This document shows, in pieces, positions 63,963 to 64,000 of a stretch of 64,000 nucleotides of DNA. The DNA comes from Aeromicrobium erythreum. GTDB lineage: Bacteria > Actinomycetota > Actinomycetes > Propionibacteriales > Nocardioidaceae. The stretch's first letter is position 1. Each line of letters starts with the position of its first letter. A model generated the notes under the pieces. That model was not told the origin of the DNA and did not search any database. It saw only the letters and a program-made list of their open reading frames with translations. The position numbers and the translations under genes are program-made. The stretch is taken from contig NZ_CP011502.1 in the NCBI RefSeq assembly GCF_001509405.1, positions 2,914,001-2,978,000 on the forward strand. Reading direction: 5' to 3'.

Positions 63963-64000
63963 GCTGCCGCGGGGGCTCGGCTTGCTGCTGCGCTGCCGCA
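63963..64000. repeat. Composite element, start of copy 4 (cut by window end)
   Basis: GCTGCCGCGGGGGCTCGG and then CTTGCTGCTGCGCTGCCGC resemble the left flank of copy 1 (4086-4127, GCGCTGGCGCAGGGGGCTTGG then CTTGCCGCTGCGCTGCCGC). It begins 37 bp after the manC stop, as other copies do after gene ends. Confidence 0.6.

Overview
The window is high-GC DNA, with nearly every third codon position G or C. It reads as a chromosome segment of an actinobacterium. The order tmk-holB / topA / bldG-like / helicase / Flp-pilus (tad) cluster / HAD phosphatase / Rv3662c-like / acs / marP / CoA-type NUDIX / thioredoxin-like lipoprotein / nth / crp matches, from memory, the Mycobacterium tuberculosis Rv3644c-Rv3676 neighbourhood. 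The XRE / HbhA-like / DUF2516 trio matches Rv0474-Rv0476. Lineage-typical families (DUF4244 pilins, Actinobacterial Holin-X, GuaB1, BioYMN with a BioQ-like TetR) and frequent leaderless starts agree. A Nocardioidaceae-like organism is my inference and is not proven.

Layout. 1-139: end of an unknown gene, a terminator and tRNA-Thr(CGT). 0.3-4.0 kb: chorismate mutase, then on the minus strand a tmk-holB-hydrolase operon whose tmk carries two single-base frameshifts. 4.0-4.66 kb: repeat element copy 1. 4.66-11.9 kb: topA, a methyltransferase, a BldG-like anti-sigma antagonist and a DEAD/DEAH helicase. 11.9-17.1 kb: a complete minus-strand tad cluster (CpaE/Ssd, TadA, TadB, TadC, two tandem pilins, TadE, TadG-like). 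17.2-18.1 kb: HAD phosphatase. 18.4-23.2 kb: Wzz/BY-kinase, O-antigen ligase and FkbM methyltransferase (minus), then a plant-type GDP-mannose 3,5-epimerase (plus). 23.2-24.0 kb: repeat copy 2. 24.0-26.6 kb: Fic-like protein, methyltransferase-like protein and LytS-type kinase. 26.7-39.6 kb: surface-polysaccharide genes (GT61, Gmd, Fcl, NUDIX, acyltransferases, flippase, glycosyltransferases, FkbM). 39.6-43.6 kb: GuaB1, then a TetR/BioY/EcfA/EcfT biotin module with paired operators. 43.7-50.7 kb: the LytTR regulator probably matching the LytS kinase, two acetate-type symporter units and acs. 51-56.4 kb: Holin-X, membrane protein, MarP, NUDIX, thioredoxin-like, Nth and CRP. 56.4-57.2 kb: repeat copy 3. 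57.2-63.9 kb: AlkB, a small unknown protein, BCCT transporter, DUF2516, HbhA-like, XRE, asparaginase and ManC. The window ends inside what looks like repeat copy 4.

How it fits together. ManC makes GDP-mannose. Gmd and Fcl take it to GDP-L-fucose, and the 3,5-epimerase homologue suggests a GDP-L-galactose branch. Glycosyltransferases, FkbM methyltransferases and acyltransferases would build and decorate a repeat unit, with flippase, Wzy-like ligase and Wzz/BY-kinase for export and polymerisation. No initiating phosphoglycosyltransferase is visible. The LytS/LytTR pair, acetate symporters, acs and crp suggest carboxylate sensing and uptake, but kinase and regulator are separated by about 17 kb of polysaccharide, purine and biotin genes.

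The least explained feature is a family of roughly 600-750 bp intergenic elements (three complete, one cut by the window end). They are built as nested inverted repeats, with a conserved outer arm, up to three internal palindromes and G-rich tandem flanks. The internal block lies in opposite orientation in copies 2 and 3.
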